DNA from: Syntrophobacterales bacterium
Lineage (GTDB): Bacteria > Desulfobacterota > Desulfobaccia > Desulfobaccales > 0-14-0-80-60-11
Assembly: GCA_023512475.1 (NCBI GenBank)
Contig: JAILZL010000026.1
Coordinates: 1 to 41,812, forward strand
DNA length: 41,812 nucleotides
Direction: 5' to 3'
Numbering within the stretch: position 1 is the first letter of the stretch; each line of letters opens with the position of its first letter. The position numbers and the translations under genes are program-made. The notes below the pieces were generated by a model. That model did not search any database. It was not told where the DNA came from and worked only from the letters and a program-made list of their open reading frames with translations. Shown piece after piece: positions 15,510 through 24,116 of this stretch.

Positions 15510-16948
15510 GAGATCCGGTGCTAAGGGAATCGGAACCCGGCGGGCCCCGGTCCTGGTGGCGCACCCTCAGTCGGGAGATCCAGACCGGGGCCGGCAGTGT
15601 GGGGGCGTATTACGACCGCCGCACCCTCACCCTGGTGCATCTGGAGAAGGGGCTGACCGCCTCCCGGGTGCAGCGGGTGGCACAGCTTCCGGTTCCCGGG
15701 GAGGGCCTCCCCCCCTTGGCTCCGGCGGTGCAGGAACTGGTGCAGGCCTGGGGACTGGAGAATCCCCCCGCGGGCCTGGCCGTGAGCCCCCGCCTGGGGC
15801 TGATGCGCCCGGCCACCCTGCCTGCGGCCGCCAAAGCCAACCTGGCCCGGGTGGTGGGCTATGAAATCGACCGCTTCCTGCCCTTGAGCCCTGAGCAGCT
15901 GGTCTTCGACTACCTGGTGGTGAACGAGACGGAAAGGGAGCTGCACCTCCTGCTGCTGGGTCTGCCCCGGGCGTTGGTGGAGGACTGGCTGACCCTGTGC
16001 GGCGGCGCCGGCCTCAGCCCGGTGACGGTGGAGCCCGGGCCCCTGGCGGGGGCCAACGCCCTGGCGGTGATGCACGGCCGGCCGCCCGCGGCGTTTCTGC
16101 TCCTGGCCGCCGACGGGCCGGACTATGACCTCCTGCACTTCAGCCGGCGGCGCCTCCGGGGCTGGCAGGCGGGGAAACTGACCTCCGTCACGGCGCTGGC
16201 GGAGCTCCTGCCTCCGGAGATGCCTCCGGAGGAGGCGCCCCAGGCCCTCTACCTGCTGGGGAGCGCCACCCTGCCGGCCGCGCTGCGGGCCGGCGCCGGC
16301 AACCTGCCCTTTCCGGTGGTGACGGAGACCCAGGTGGCCCTGAAAGGGACACTTCCCCCCGGGCCCACCACCCCGGAGGTCCTGATGGCGGCGGGCGCGG
16401 CGCTGCGGGGCGTGGGACGGGTGCCCTTCGCCGTCAATCTTCTCCCTGAGGGGCAACGGGCCACTCCGAAATTGACGGGCCTGCTTCTGACCAGGTTTTT
16501 CTCCATTTTACTTTTCGGCCTCGTTGTGGTATGGTCGGCCAGTATCTTCATCCATTCCCGGATCGCATTGTCCCGGGTGGAGCGTCAGGTGGCGGAACTG
16601 GCCCCCGCAGTGCGGGAAGTGGAGAAACAGTTGCAGGACACCCAAAATCTCCTGAAACAATATGATGATCTGAAGCGGCGGGTGGAACAGTATCCCGGTC
16701 CGTTGCAGATTCTGCGGGAGCTGACCGAGATTATTCCGGATCACACCCATCTTTATTCCTTCCGGCTCAGCAAGGGGCAGGTGGAACTGAGCGGCAAATC
16801 CGCCTCGGCCTCCGAATTGATCAACCTGTTGGAGAGATCCGGCCGCTTCACCAAAACCGAGTTTGTCAGTCCCATTGTGACCGACGAGACAGGCAGTGAA
16901 ATTTTCAAGATTAAAGCAGACATTAAAGGAGCAGCTCGCGGCTCTTGA
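15485..16948 (+). CDS. gspL: T2SS GspL-like assembly protein (PilM-PilN type fusion)
   Basis: About 487 residues in two parts. The first about 330 residues resemble the actin-like cytoplasmic domain of GspL/PilM (VGYEIDRFLPLSPEQLVFDYLVV, LLLGLPRALVEDWL). One membrane helix follows (FFSILLFGLVVVWSASIFI), then a coiled coil and a ferredoxin-like periplasmic domain (LTEIIPDHTHLYSFRLSKGQ, ELSGKSASASELINLLERSG) of the PilN/GspL type. It links GspE to the membrane platform. The start is uncertain: GTG 15485, TTG 15506 (overlapping the gspK TGA) and GTG 15521 are all in frame and no strong ribosome-binding site decides. It overlaps gspM by about 50 bp. Confidence 0.9.
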   Translation: MERRLSGLRDPVLRESEPGGPRSWWRTLSREIQTGAGSVGAYYDRRTLTLVHLEKGLTASRVQRVAQLPVPGEGLPPLAPAVQELVQAWGLENPPAGLAVSPRLGLMRPATLPAAAKANLARVVGYEIDRFLPLSPEQLVFDYLVVNETERELHLLLLGLPRALVEDWLTLCGGAGLSPVTVEPGPLAGANALAVMHGRPPAAFLLLAADGPDYDLLHFSRRRLRGWQAGKLTSVTALAELLPPEMPPEEAPQALYLLGSATLPAALRAGAGNLPFPVVTETQVALKGTLPPGPTTPEVLMAAGAALRGVGRVPFAVNLLPEGQRATPKLTGLLLTRFFSILLFGLVVVWSASIFIHSRIALSRVERQVAELAPAVREVEKQLQDTQNLLKQYDDLKRRVEQYPGPLQILRELTEIIPDHTHLYSFRLSKGQVELSGKSASASELINLLERSGRFTKTEFVSPIVTDETGSEIFKIKADIKGAARGS

Positions 16949-17534
16949 ACGGTTGTCCCCCTGGCGGCGCCGTCTGGTGTTGGCCGGCGGCGCCATGGCT
17001 GCCGTGCTCCTCCTCTGGGTGCTGGTGTTGTCCCCCCTCGTGAGCCTGGAGGAGGCCTGGACCCGGGAGCTGAGGCAGAAGCAGCTCCTCTTGGCCAGAT
17101 ATCAGGCCCTGAAGCGGGATAAGGCCGAGGTGGCCAAGGCGGCCCAGCAGGCCAAACAGGCCGTGGAGCAGGCCGAGGCGGCCCTGTTGCGCGGCGGCAG
17201 CGCCGCGGTGGCTTCCGCCGACCTGCAGGAGATTATCAAGAACCTGACCAAGGCCCTGGGCATCCAGGTGACCAGCACCAAGGTGCTGCCTCCCCAGGAA
17301 TCCGGGCCCTACATCCAGATTCCGGTGGAATTGCAGTTGGCGTTGAGCACCGATCAGCTGGTGAATCTCCTCTATGGCCTGGAGAATCATCAGAAATTGT
17401 TGGTGGTGAGTCAGCTGGAGGTCAACGCCCCCCGACGCCGGCGGCCGGTGGCGGGGAGCCCCATGGCGGAGCCGGCGCCTCTGCGGGCCGTTCTGGTGGT
17501 GGAGGGGATCATCAAGAAGGGGGCCGGGGCCTGA
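16896..17534 (+). CDS. gspM: T2SS GspM/PilO-like protein
   Basis: A 212-residue bitopic protein: a basic cytoplasmic start (LERLSPWRRRLVLAGG), one helix (AAVLLLWVLVLSPLV), a long coiled coil rich in K, A, Q and E (about 60-105) and a small alpha/beta periplasmic domain (LQEIIKNLTKALGIQV, ELQLALSTDQLVNLLYGLE) of the GspM/PilO type. It would pair with GspL in the inner-membrane platform. The GTG start lies inside gspL, and its TGA overlaps the next ATG, so the platform genes are tightly coupled. Annotation as PilO-like is equally reasonable. Confidence 0.88.
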   Translation: MKFSRLKQTLKEQLAALERLSPWRRRLVLAGGAMAAVLLLWVLVLSPLVSLEEAWTRELRQKQLLLARYQALKRDKAEVAKAAQQAKQAVEQAEAALLRGGSAAVASADLQEIIKNLTKALGIQVTSTKVLPPQESGPYIQIPVELQLALSTDQLVNLLYGLENHQKLLVVSQLEVNAPRRRRPVAGSPMAEPAPLRAVLVVEGIIKKGAGA

Positions 17535-17989
17535 TGGGCCGCCTGAATTTTCTTTTTGTGGCCGGTCTCCTCTTGCTCAACCTGCTTTTGATTGCAGCGG
17601 TGGGTCGGGTGTGGTTCGGGGGCGAGGAAGCCCCCCGGGAGGCCCGGGGGCGGGTGGCCCTGCCCCAGGTGCAGCCGTTGCGGGCCCGGGAGCCCCGGGA
17701 GCGCTTCCAGGTGGTGGTGGCCAAGGACCTCTTCAGCCCCGAGCGCCACGGGGAGGCCGCCGGTCCGGTCAAGCTGGCCGGCACCGAGGACTTTCAGCTC
17801 CTGGGCACCCTGATCATCGGCGCCGAGCGGGCCGCCCTCATCGCCCAGGGGCCCAAGGGCCGCCAGAAGATTCAGGTGGTCCGGGAAGGGGAGCAATGGC
17901 AGGGCGTGCGGCTGGTGGAGATCGGTCGGGATGCCGTGGTCCTGGAGGGCAAAGACGGCAGACGCACCCTCAGCTTCCCCCGCAAATGA
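17534..17989 (+). CDS. gspC: T2SS GspC-like protein with HR domain only
   Basis: A 151-residue protein with an N-terminal helix (FLFVAGLLLLNLLLIAAVG) and one periplasmic homology-region domain: FQVVVAKDLFSPER, then FQLLGTLIIGAERAALI and a GEQWQGVRLVEIGRDAVVL beta strand pair, as in GspC/PilP. Classical GspC (about 270 residues) adds a PDZ or coiled-coil domain, absent here. The HR domain docks on the secretin, so this protein should bridge the inner-membrane platform and GspD, encoded next. It starts in the gspM stop (TGATG). Position between M and D, rather than at the head of the operon, is as in several Deltaproteobacteria-type T2SS clusters. Confidence 0.8.
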   Translation: MGRLNFLFVAGLLLLNLLLIAAVGRVWFGGEEAPREARGRVALPQVQPLRAREPRERFQVVVAKDLFSPERHGEAAGPVKLAGTEDFQLLGTLIIGAERAALIAQGPKGRQKIQVVREGEQWQGVRLVEIGRDAVVLEGKDGRRTLSFPRK

Positions 17990-18030
17990 CCGGGAGGCTT
18001 GGCAGCCTGATGAAAAACTCTTCCCCGGAG

Positions 18031-18152
18031 CTGGGCGGGATGAGGCCGGCCGATTTTGCCGGTTTGGCGTAGCCAAATCCCTCTTCGGGGGGTGGGGAGG
18101 GGGGTTCGGGGCAGGGTGACCCCCGACCCCTTCCCCAAAATCCTTTTGCAAT
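18031..18152. repeat. Structured intergenic repeat, copy 2
   Basis: Second copy of the element at 8095-8220, in the 259-bp gap between gspC-like and gspD. It keeps GGCGGGATGAGGCCGGCC, TTTTGCCGGTTTGG and AGCCAAATCCC and ends in CTTCCCCAAAATCCTTTTGC. Hairpins are CCGGC(C)/GCCGG and a perfect TTTGGC-GTA-GCCAAA (18063-18077). Being inside the operon, it could affect mRNA stability or internal termination before the secretin gene. Confidence 0.7.
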
Positions 18153-18248
18153 ATTAGGGGAGATCAAAGCCCGGAAAGGGCAGGGGGAGACCTCACCCCA
18201 CGGGAGCAGGGGAGACCACCGGGGGTGATGCTTTGCAAGGGGGGAATC

Positions 18249-20621
18249 ATGGATATCCATAAGATCCTGGCGGGTCTTCTGGCGGCCAGCCTGGTGGGCT
18301 GCGCCACACCCTCACCCGGACCGCTTCTGCCTCCCAAGCCCGCCGTCCGGGTCATGCAGGCCCCGGGAATGCCTCCGGACAAGCCGCCCAAGCCCGAGGC
18401 TCCGGAAGAGAAGGACCTGGAGCTGGTCACGGACGAGGGCCTCAAGGGCCTGACCACCGCCCTGAAGAGCCTGCCCACCCGGCGGCGCACCGCACCCAAG
18501 GGGGAGACGCTCTACCCCATCGAGCTCAACCTGCAGAACGCCGACCTGGTGGAGGCGGTGCGGGCTTTGGCCGACACCCTGGGTCTCAACTACAGTATTG
18601 ACCCCAAGGTGAAGGGAACGGTGAATGTCCGGGCCTCCGGGAAACTCACCCGGGGGGAGCTTTTGAGCATCCTGGAGACCATGCTCCTGGTGAACGGCGC
18701 CGCCCTGGTGCAGGTGGGCAAGAGCTATAACATCGTGCCCCTGGACAAGGCGGCGGGCGAAGCGGCGCCGGTCTATGCCCGGGGGTTGCCGGCCGCGGGC
18801 ATGACGGCCCAGGTGGTGCTGCTGGACGCGGCCCCGGCCAAGGAGATGGCCGCGGTGCTCAAGCCGTTGCTCTCCGCCGGCGGCAAGATCGCCGAGGCCC
18901 CCAACAACTCCCTGGTCATCGTGGATTATCCCGCCAACCTGGAAAAGCTGGTGAACCTGGTCAACCTGGTGGACAAGCAGGGTCTGGCCAAGACTTCGGT
19001 GTCGGTGCTGCGGGTGAAAAACACCGATCCCACCCAGATCATCCCGGAGCTGGAGACCATCTTCGGGGCCTACGGCGCCCTCAGTCCCGTCAAGGACAAG
19101 GGTCGGGGCGGGGTGCAGTTTCTGGCCATGCCCCGCATGAACGCGGTGATGATCCTGGCCCCCAGCCCCCAGCTTATGCAGCGGGCGGAGTACTGGGTGC
19201 GGCAACTGGACCTGAAAACCGACACCTTGGCCAACATCCACGTCTATAACGTGGAAAATTACCGGGCCCGGAATCTGGCGGACCTCCTCATCCAGGTGTA
19301 TGGCGGCCAGGTGGAGCGGGCCGGGGTGCGGGAGATCAGGCCCGAGCCCACCCCCTCCTGGGCGGTGCCGCCCCGGCCCGCCCTGGGCGCCGGGGAAGGG
19401 GAGGGGGAGGGGGTGCCCCGTACCGGCGGCGGCCTGACCTCCGGCCTGAGCTCCGGCATGGGGGCCACCGGGACCACCGGCTTGGGCGCCACCGGCCGGG
19501 CCCCGGGCCTGGGGATCGGCCTGGGCACCGGGCTGGCCCCGGCGGCCCCCTCCCCCCGGGAGCGGGCCGCCCCTTTGCGGGGCGCGGCCGCGGCCGGGGA
19601 GCTCAAAGAAGGGGTGCGCATCATCCCGGATGAGGAAAACAACCTCCTGGTGATCGTGGCCCCGCCCTACGAGTGGAAGATCATCCAGAGCCTGCTCAAA
19701 CGCCTGGATGTCCAGCCCCGTCAGGCGATGTGCGAGGTGCTCATCGCCGAGATCACCCTCACCGACGATCTGCGCTACGGGGTGGAGTGGTTCATCAACA
19801 ACCGGGTGGCCAGCGAGACCCCGACCATCATCCAGCCCTCGCCCATCGCCGGCAACCCGCCCATCGAGATCCTCAAGGGGGCCTCCGCGGCCCTGCAGGG
19901 CATCGGCGGCTTCACCTTTGCGGCCCGGGACGCCCTCAACCAGTTCCGCCTGGTGATCAACATGCTGGCCACCAAAGGCCTGGTGCAGGTGCTGGCCTCG
20001 CCCCACATCATGGCGGCCAACAATCAGGAGGCCCGCATCCAGATCGGCCAGGAGGTGCCCATCCTCACCTCCCAGTCCATTCCCCTGGTGAGCCAGACCC
20101 AGTCGCTCCAGACCCAGACGGTGAGCTACCGCTCCACCGGCATCATCCTTCTGGTCAGGCCCCAGATCAACGCCAAGGGCATGATCACCCTGGACATCAG
20201 CCAGGAGGTGAGCGCCATCGACGCCTCGGCCCCGGCCACCGGGGTGAATTCCCCCACCTTCCTCATCCGCCAGGCCCGCACCTCCCTCATCACCGCGGAC
20301 AACCAGACCATCATCCTGGGCGGGCTCATCCGGGAGGATGTCACCCGGGGCGGCCGGGGGGTGCCGGGGCTGCGCAACATGCCGCTGTTGGGGCCGCTCT
20401 TTGGCAGCGAAACCAGAGGCACCGGCCGCACCGAGCTCATCTTGCTCATCACCCCCCACATCATCCACAGCATGGAGGAAGGGGCCCGCATCACCCGGGA
20501 AGTGCAGGACCGCATCGAGCTGAAGCAGCTCCGGGGCGGCACGGCCCCGGCCCCGGCCCCTCCGGCTCCAGCTCCGGCACCCGCCGCCCCGGCGGCGCCA
20601 CCGCGGATGGAAACCTACTGA
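18249..20621 (+). CDS. gspD: T2SS outer-membrane secretin GspD, lipoprotein form
   Basis: About 790 residues. The N-terminus MDIHKILAGLLAASLVGC ends in a good lipobox (LVGC), so this is a liposecretin. N0 (YPIELNLQNADLVEAVRALAD) and N1-N3 domains follow, with repeated NN-LVI signatures (APNNSLVIVDYPANLEKLV; ENNLLVIVAPPYEWKIIQ). An approximately 85-residue Gly/Pro/Ala-rich insertion, rich in GLGTG-type repeats, interrupts the last N-domain (about 375-460). The secretin core has EVLIAEITLTDDLRYGVEW, VPILTSQ, the VPGLRNMPLLGPLFGS signature and ELILLITPHII. A Pro/Ala tail ends it. It forms the outer-membrane channel. The ATG at 18249 is preferred over 18225 because it places the lipobox correctly. 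Confidence 0.95.
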   Translation: MDIHKILAGLLAASLVGCATPSPGPLLPPKPAVRVMQAPGMPPDKPPKPEAPEEKDLELVTDEGLKGLTTALKSLPTRRRTAPKGETLYPIELNLQNADLVEAVRALADTLGLNYSIDPKVKGTVNVRASGKLTRGELLSILETMLLVNGAALVQVGKSYNIVPLDKAAGEAAPVYARGLPAAGMTAQVVLLDAAPAKEMAAVLKPLLSAGGKIAEAPNNSLVIVDYPANLEKLVNLVNLVDKQGLAKTSVSVLRVKNTDPTQIIPELETIFGAYGALSPVKDKGRGGVQFLAMPRMNAVMILAPSPQLMQRAEYWVRQLDLKTDTLANIHVYNVENYRARNLADLLIQVYGGQVERAGVREIRPEPTPSWAVPPRPALGAGEGEGEGVPRTGGGLTSGLSSGMGATGTTGLGATGRAPGLGIGLGTGLAPAAPSPRERAAPLRGAAAAGELKEGVRIIPDEENNLLVIVAPPYEWKIIQSLLKRLDVQPRQAMCEVLIAEITLTDDLRYGVEWFINNRVASETPTIIQPSPIAGNPPIEILKGASAALQGIGGFTFAARDALNQFRLVINMLATKGLVQVLASPHIMAANNQEARIQIGQEVPILTSQSIPLVSQTQSLQTQTVSYRSTGIILLVRPQINAKGMITLDISQEVSAIDASAPATGVNSPTFLIRQARTSLITADNQTIILGGLIREDVTRGGRGVPGLRNMPLLGPLFGSETRGTGRTELILLITPHIIHSMEEGARITREVQDRIELKQLRGGTAPAPAPPAPAPAPAAPAAPPRMETY

Positions 20622-20631
20622 TCTTAGTCTG

Positions 20632-20903
20632 GGCGGGAGACCGGGTGGATTGCGCCTTCGGTCTCCCGCCGGGAACTGTCCATTCCGAGACCCCACCGGC
20701 CGCCAGGACCGCATCCTGGGGCCACCGCCCTCTTCCTAGAAGGAGGGGGCTTCCCCCACAGGAAAGGCTCCTGACGGAGCGTGCCGGGCGGCCTGCTCCT
20801 TTCCCTGACATTGGCCTTCCCGGACCTGGGAGGGCAGGGTAAGGAGGCGGCAGGGAAAGGATAAAGCTCATGGCCCTTTCCCCCTGCCCCCGTCTCCTCC
20901 TTT
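20632..20903. other. Three-hairpin structured region after gspD
   Basis: The 477-bp gap between gspD and the multicopper oxidase holds three hairpins. H1: perfect 12-bp stem, arms 20632-20643 and 20659-20670, directly after the gspD stop. H2: arms 20761-20767 and 20798-20804 with an inner CTCC/GGAG stem. H3: long broken stem joining 20841-20847 to 20896-20902 and 20849-20860 to 20875-20888. None has a T-run, so they may be Rho-assisted terminators, mRNA end protectors or a structured leader of the oxidase gene. The rest of the gap (20904-21088) shows only a short CTCAT/ATGAG hairpin and a T-rich patch near 21010-21027. Confidence 0.5.
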
Positions 20904-21098
20904 GAGAGATCCCGGCCCTGCCTGTGCAGGTTCTGGAGGCGGTTCATGCCTTCGGCCTCTCCTGCAGGCGTCCGTTCCGGCATCCGGGCTCTCATCACGA
21001 TGAGTACTTTTAACTATTTTTTCCTGAGGTGGCCGGACTTAATGTACCAGTGGGAGACCCCGCTTACCTCCCCCAGCCCACCGGTAACAGGAGGTTCT

Positions 21099-23389
21099 AT
21101 GCGCACCATCATCCGAGTGGTTGCGGTCATGCTGGCCTTGGCAGCCCCCTTCCGGTTCTGGCGGCGGCCTCGCCCCAGGTACCGCTCCCCGGCAGCGCCA
21201 TCCCGCAGTTTGTGGACCCCTTGCCCAGCCTGGAGGTGGCGGACCTCACCTCCGGGACCGGCCTCGGCGACCCCTTTGTGGTGCGCCTGAAGGAATTTCA
21301 GGCGCCGGTGCTCTCCTCCACCACGGTCCTCCCCGGGGGCCCTTATGCCGGCACCTGGGTCTGGGGTTATCTCCGGGATGGGCAGAGCAGCCGGGGTTCC
21401 TTTATCGGACCGGTGATTGTGGCCCGGCGGGACGTGCCTGTCGCCATCAAGTACGTCAACGAATTGGGCTCAGTCTCCACCACCAACGTGCTGGCCTACA
21501 AATACTCCACCGACCAGACCCTGCATTGGGCCGACCCCTTGAATGACGAAGAGAACCACTGCTCTCACCATGTCATGCCGCCGGCGTTCGGCAGCCCCTG
21601 CGCCCAGAATTATGACGGCCCCATCCCGGCCGTGGTGCACCTGCATGGCGGTGAGGTGCCCCCGATGCTGGACGGCGGCCCGGACGCCTGGTTCACCAGC
21701 GATGGGAATTATCAAGGGCGGAGTTATTACAGTGCCCCCGGCGCCGCCGGGAATGAGGCCATCTACCGCTATCCCAACTCCCAGGAAGCCGCACCCCTGT
21801 GGTTCCATGACCACGTCCTGGGGGTGACCCGGCTCAATGTCTATGCCGGGCTGGCCGGGGCCTACCTCCTCACCGACCCGAACCTTCCTTTGCCGACGGG
21901 CCTCCACCCTGTGGGTCTGGACAACGGGGGCACGGTGGAACCCCTGGTGCCCCTGGTCATCCAGGACCGGAGGTTTGACACCAACGGCCAGCTTTTCTTT
22001 ACCGCGGACAGTGCCGGCGGTATACTGTGGGCCCTCAACCCCGAACACCCGTATTGGAATCCGGAGTTTGTGGGCGACGCCATCGTGGTGAACGGCAAGA
22101 CCTGGCCCTTTGTGGCGGTCCAGCCCAAGCGCTACCGCTTCTTGCTCCTCAACGGCTCCAACGCCCGCACCTATGAACTGTTCTTCACCAACCAGGCCAC
22201 CGGGGCTCCGGGGCCGCCGGTGTATGTCATCGGGACCGACGGGGGATACCTGGACGCTCCGGTGAAGCTGGACCCGGCCCTGGGGCAGAAGCTGGTCCTG
22301 CAGCCCGGGGAGCGCTACGACATCATCGTGGACTTTGCCGGTTTCGCCAACCAGAACCTGCTCCTGCGCAACACCGGGCGCACCCCCTTCCCCAAGGGCG
22401 CCCCGCCCCAGGGCGCCACCGTGGGCCGTATCCTGCAGGTGCGGGTGGGACCCGGGCCGGTGGCCGATGCCACCTATAATCCCGCGGCGGGCACGCCGCT
22501 GCGGCCGCCCATGATCCGCCTGGCCACTCCCGCCACCGGCACCCTGGCCCCCGGGGTGACGGTGCACCGGACCCGGCTTCTCACCTTAAATGAGGTCATG
22601 GGCATGCCCCAGACCGCCATTGACCCGGTGACCGGCGTGCTGACAGCCTTCCCCGGCGGCCCCTTGGAGGTTCTCCTCAACAACACCAAATGGACCGGCA
22701 AGCGGGTGACGGGGTCGGACGGCCATTCCTTTCTGATGGAGCCCATCCCCGGGTTCACCCCGGTAACCCTGGACGGGAAGACGGATTATTACTCCGAAGT
22801 GCCTCAGGAAGGGGAGACGGAGATCTGGGAGATCGTCAATCTCACCGCCGACGCCCACCCCATCCATCTGCACCTGGTGCAGTTCCAGCTCCTCAATCGG
22901 CAGGATGTCAATCTGAATAAGTATCGCAAGGCCTACAACGCCGCCTTCCCGGGGGGCGGCTATGATCCCATGACCGGCCTCCCCTACCCGGCCGGGGTAT
23001 TCATCCCCGGGTTCGGGCCGCCTTTGGCCTATGACGCCGCGGGCAACCTCCTCTCTGGGGGGAAGCCAGGCGGCAATCCGGATGTGACCCCGTACCTCCA
23101 GGGGCCGGTGCGACTGCCGCTGCCCCACGAAACCGGCTGGAAGGACACGGTCATCGTCTACCCCGGCCAGGTGACCCGGCTGGTGGTGCGCTGGGCCCCC
23201 ACGGACCTGCCGGCCGCCACCCCCGCCGGCGCCGCCTATTTCCCCTTCGACCCCCAGGGTCCTCAGGGAGAGGGCTATGTCTGGCACTGCCACATCCTGG
23301 ACCATGAGGACAACGAGATGATGCGGCCCACCCAGGTGGCGCGCAACCCGGCGGCCAGCCGGAGTTATCTCTTGGGGGTGGATTACTGA
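21099..23389 (+). CDS. Multicopper oxidase (CotA/bilirubin oxidase-like), frameshift within the signal peptide
   Basis: The enzyme frame (about 750 residues) has all copper ligand motifs: HLHGG, WFHDH, HPIHLHLVQFQ and the C-terminal WHCHILDHEDNEMM with the axial Met. Three cupredoxin domains are expected; it oxidises phenols, metals or bilirubin-like substrates with reduction of oxygen to water. The best start is ATG 21099, eight-plus bases after AGGAGG (21089-21094), which encodes MRTIIRVVAVMLALAAP, a signal peptide, but in a different frame. Adding one C to the C5 run (21145-21149) joins it to LPVLAAASPQVPLPG and gives a perfect cleavable signal. Without that, the enzyme frame opens at 21029 with no signal. 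Sequencing error, mutation or slippage are possible. Confidence 0.88.
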
Positions 23390-23409
23390 GGGACGCCCTG
23401 GCTTCCACA

Positions 23410-23437
23410 GGGGCTGCCTGGAGGCAGCCCCTTTTTT
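23410..23437 (+). terminator. Rho-independent terminator of the multicopper oxidase gene
   Basis: GGGGCTGCC (23410-23418) and GGCAGCCCC (23423-23431) form a perfect 9-bp stem with a TGGA loop, followed by six T residues. It is 20 bp after the stop codon. Confidence 0.92.
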
Positions 23438-23474
23438 ATGCGCTCAAGAGGCCTGGGAAGAAGGCCGGACCCCG

Positions 23475-24116
23475 TCAGCCGGCGCCGTTGACCCCGCCGT
23501 TGATGAGGCGCACCAGGGTGAAATCGGGGAAGTAATCGATGATGTTGAGGCAGCCGTAGGCCTGGTCCAGCCGGAAGAGGTGCTCCAGGGGCAGGTTCAG
23601 GGCGTCGCAGAGGATGACCCGGTTGACCCCGGCGTGGGCCACCAGGGCGAGGCTCTGGCCCGGATGGCGGCGGAGAAGCTCCCGGAGTTTGGGGAGCACC
23701 CGGGCCTGCACGTCGGTGAGGGACTCCCCCCCGGGGATGCGGAAGTTCGCCAGATCCCGGAAGCGGGCCGCCAGCTCCTGGGGATAGTACGCCTGGATCT
23801 CCGTGAGGGTGAGGCCTTCCCAGACGCCGAAGCAGAGCTCCCGGAACTCGGGGCAGGGGAGGGGGGTGAGATCCCGCCCCGCGGCCAGCATCTGGGCGCC
23901 CAGACGGGTGCGGGTGAGGTCCGAACTGTACACCGCTGTCAGGGGCACGTCCTGCAGATGGGCCGCCAGCCGCTCGTACTGCCTGAGCCCTTCCGGACTT
24001 AAGTCCACGTCGTTGTGGCCATGGTAGCGGTCGGTGTGGCCGTCGGCCACCCGGCCGTGGCGGATGAGATAGAGGCGGGTGGGGACGAGGCGGGGGTCCA
24101 TGGCCGCCACCCGCAT
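23475..24116 (-). CDS. Histidine phosphatase (phosphoglycerate mutase-like) family protein
   Basis: A 213-residue protein of the branch-1 histidine phosphatase superfamily. The nucleophile motif is LIRHG (His about 20), followed by YHGHNDVDLSPEGLRQYERLA and VYSSDLTRTRLGAQ. The acid/base Glu lies in FRELCFGVWEG and the second catalytic His in VAHAGVNRVILCDAL. This layout fits CobC-like or phosphoglycerate mutase-like phosphatases; the substrate cannot be fixed. Its ATG (24116) overlaps the glgC stop by one base (TGATG), so it is the third gene of a coupled set with a response regulator and glgC, which suggests action on a sugar phosphate or glycogen intermediate. A second ATG at 24101 is possible. 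Confidence 0.88.
   Translation of the reverse strand: MRVAAMDPRLVPTRLYLIRHGRVADGHTDRYHGHNDVDLSPEGLRQYERLAAHLQDVPLTAVYSSDLTRTRLGAQMLAAGRDLTPLPCPEFRELCFGVWEGLTLTEIQAYYPQELAARFRDLANFRIPGGESLTDVQARVLPKLRELLRRHPGQSLALVAHAGVNRVILCDALNLPLEHLFRLDQAYGCLNIIDYFPDFTLVRLINGGVNGAG

Noticed and set aside
18312-20714. 800-codon open frame antisense to gspD
   Set aside because: Same artefact: mirror of a GC-rich gene with no family signature, whereas gspD on the other strand has all secretin motifs.
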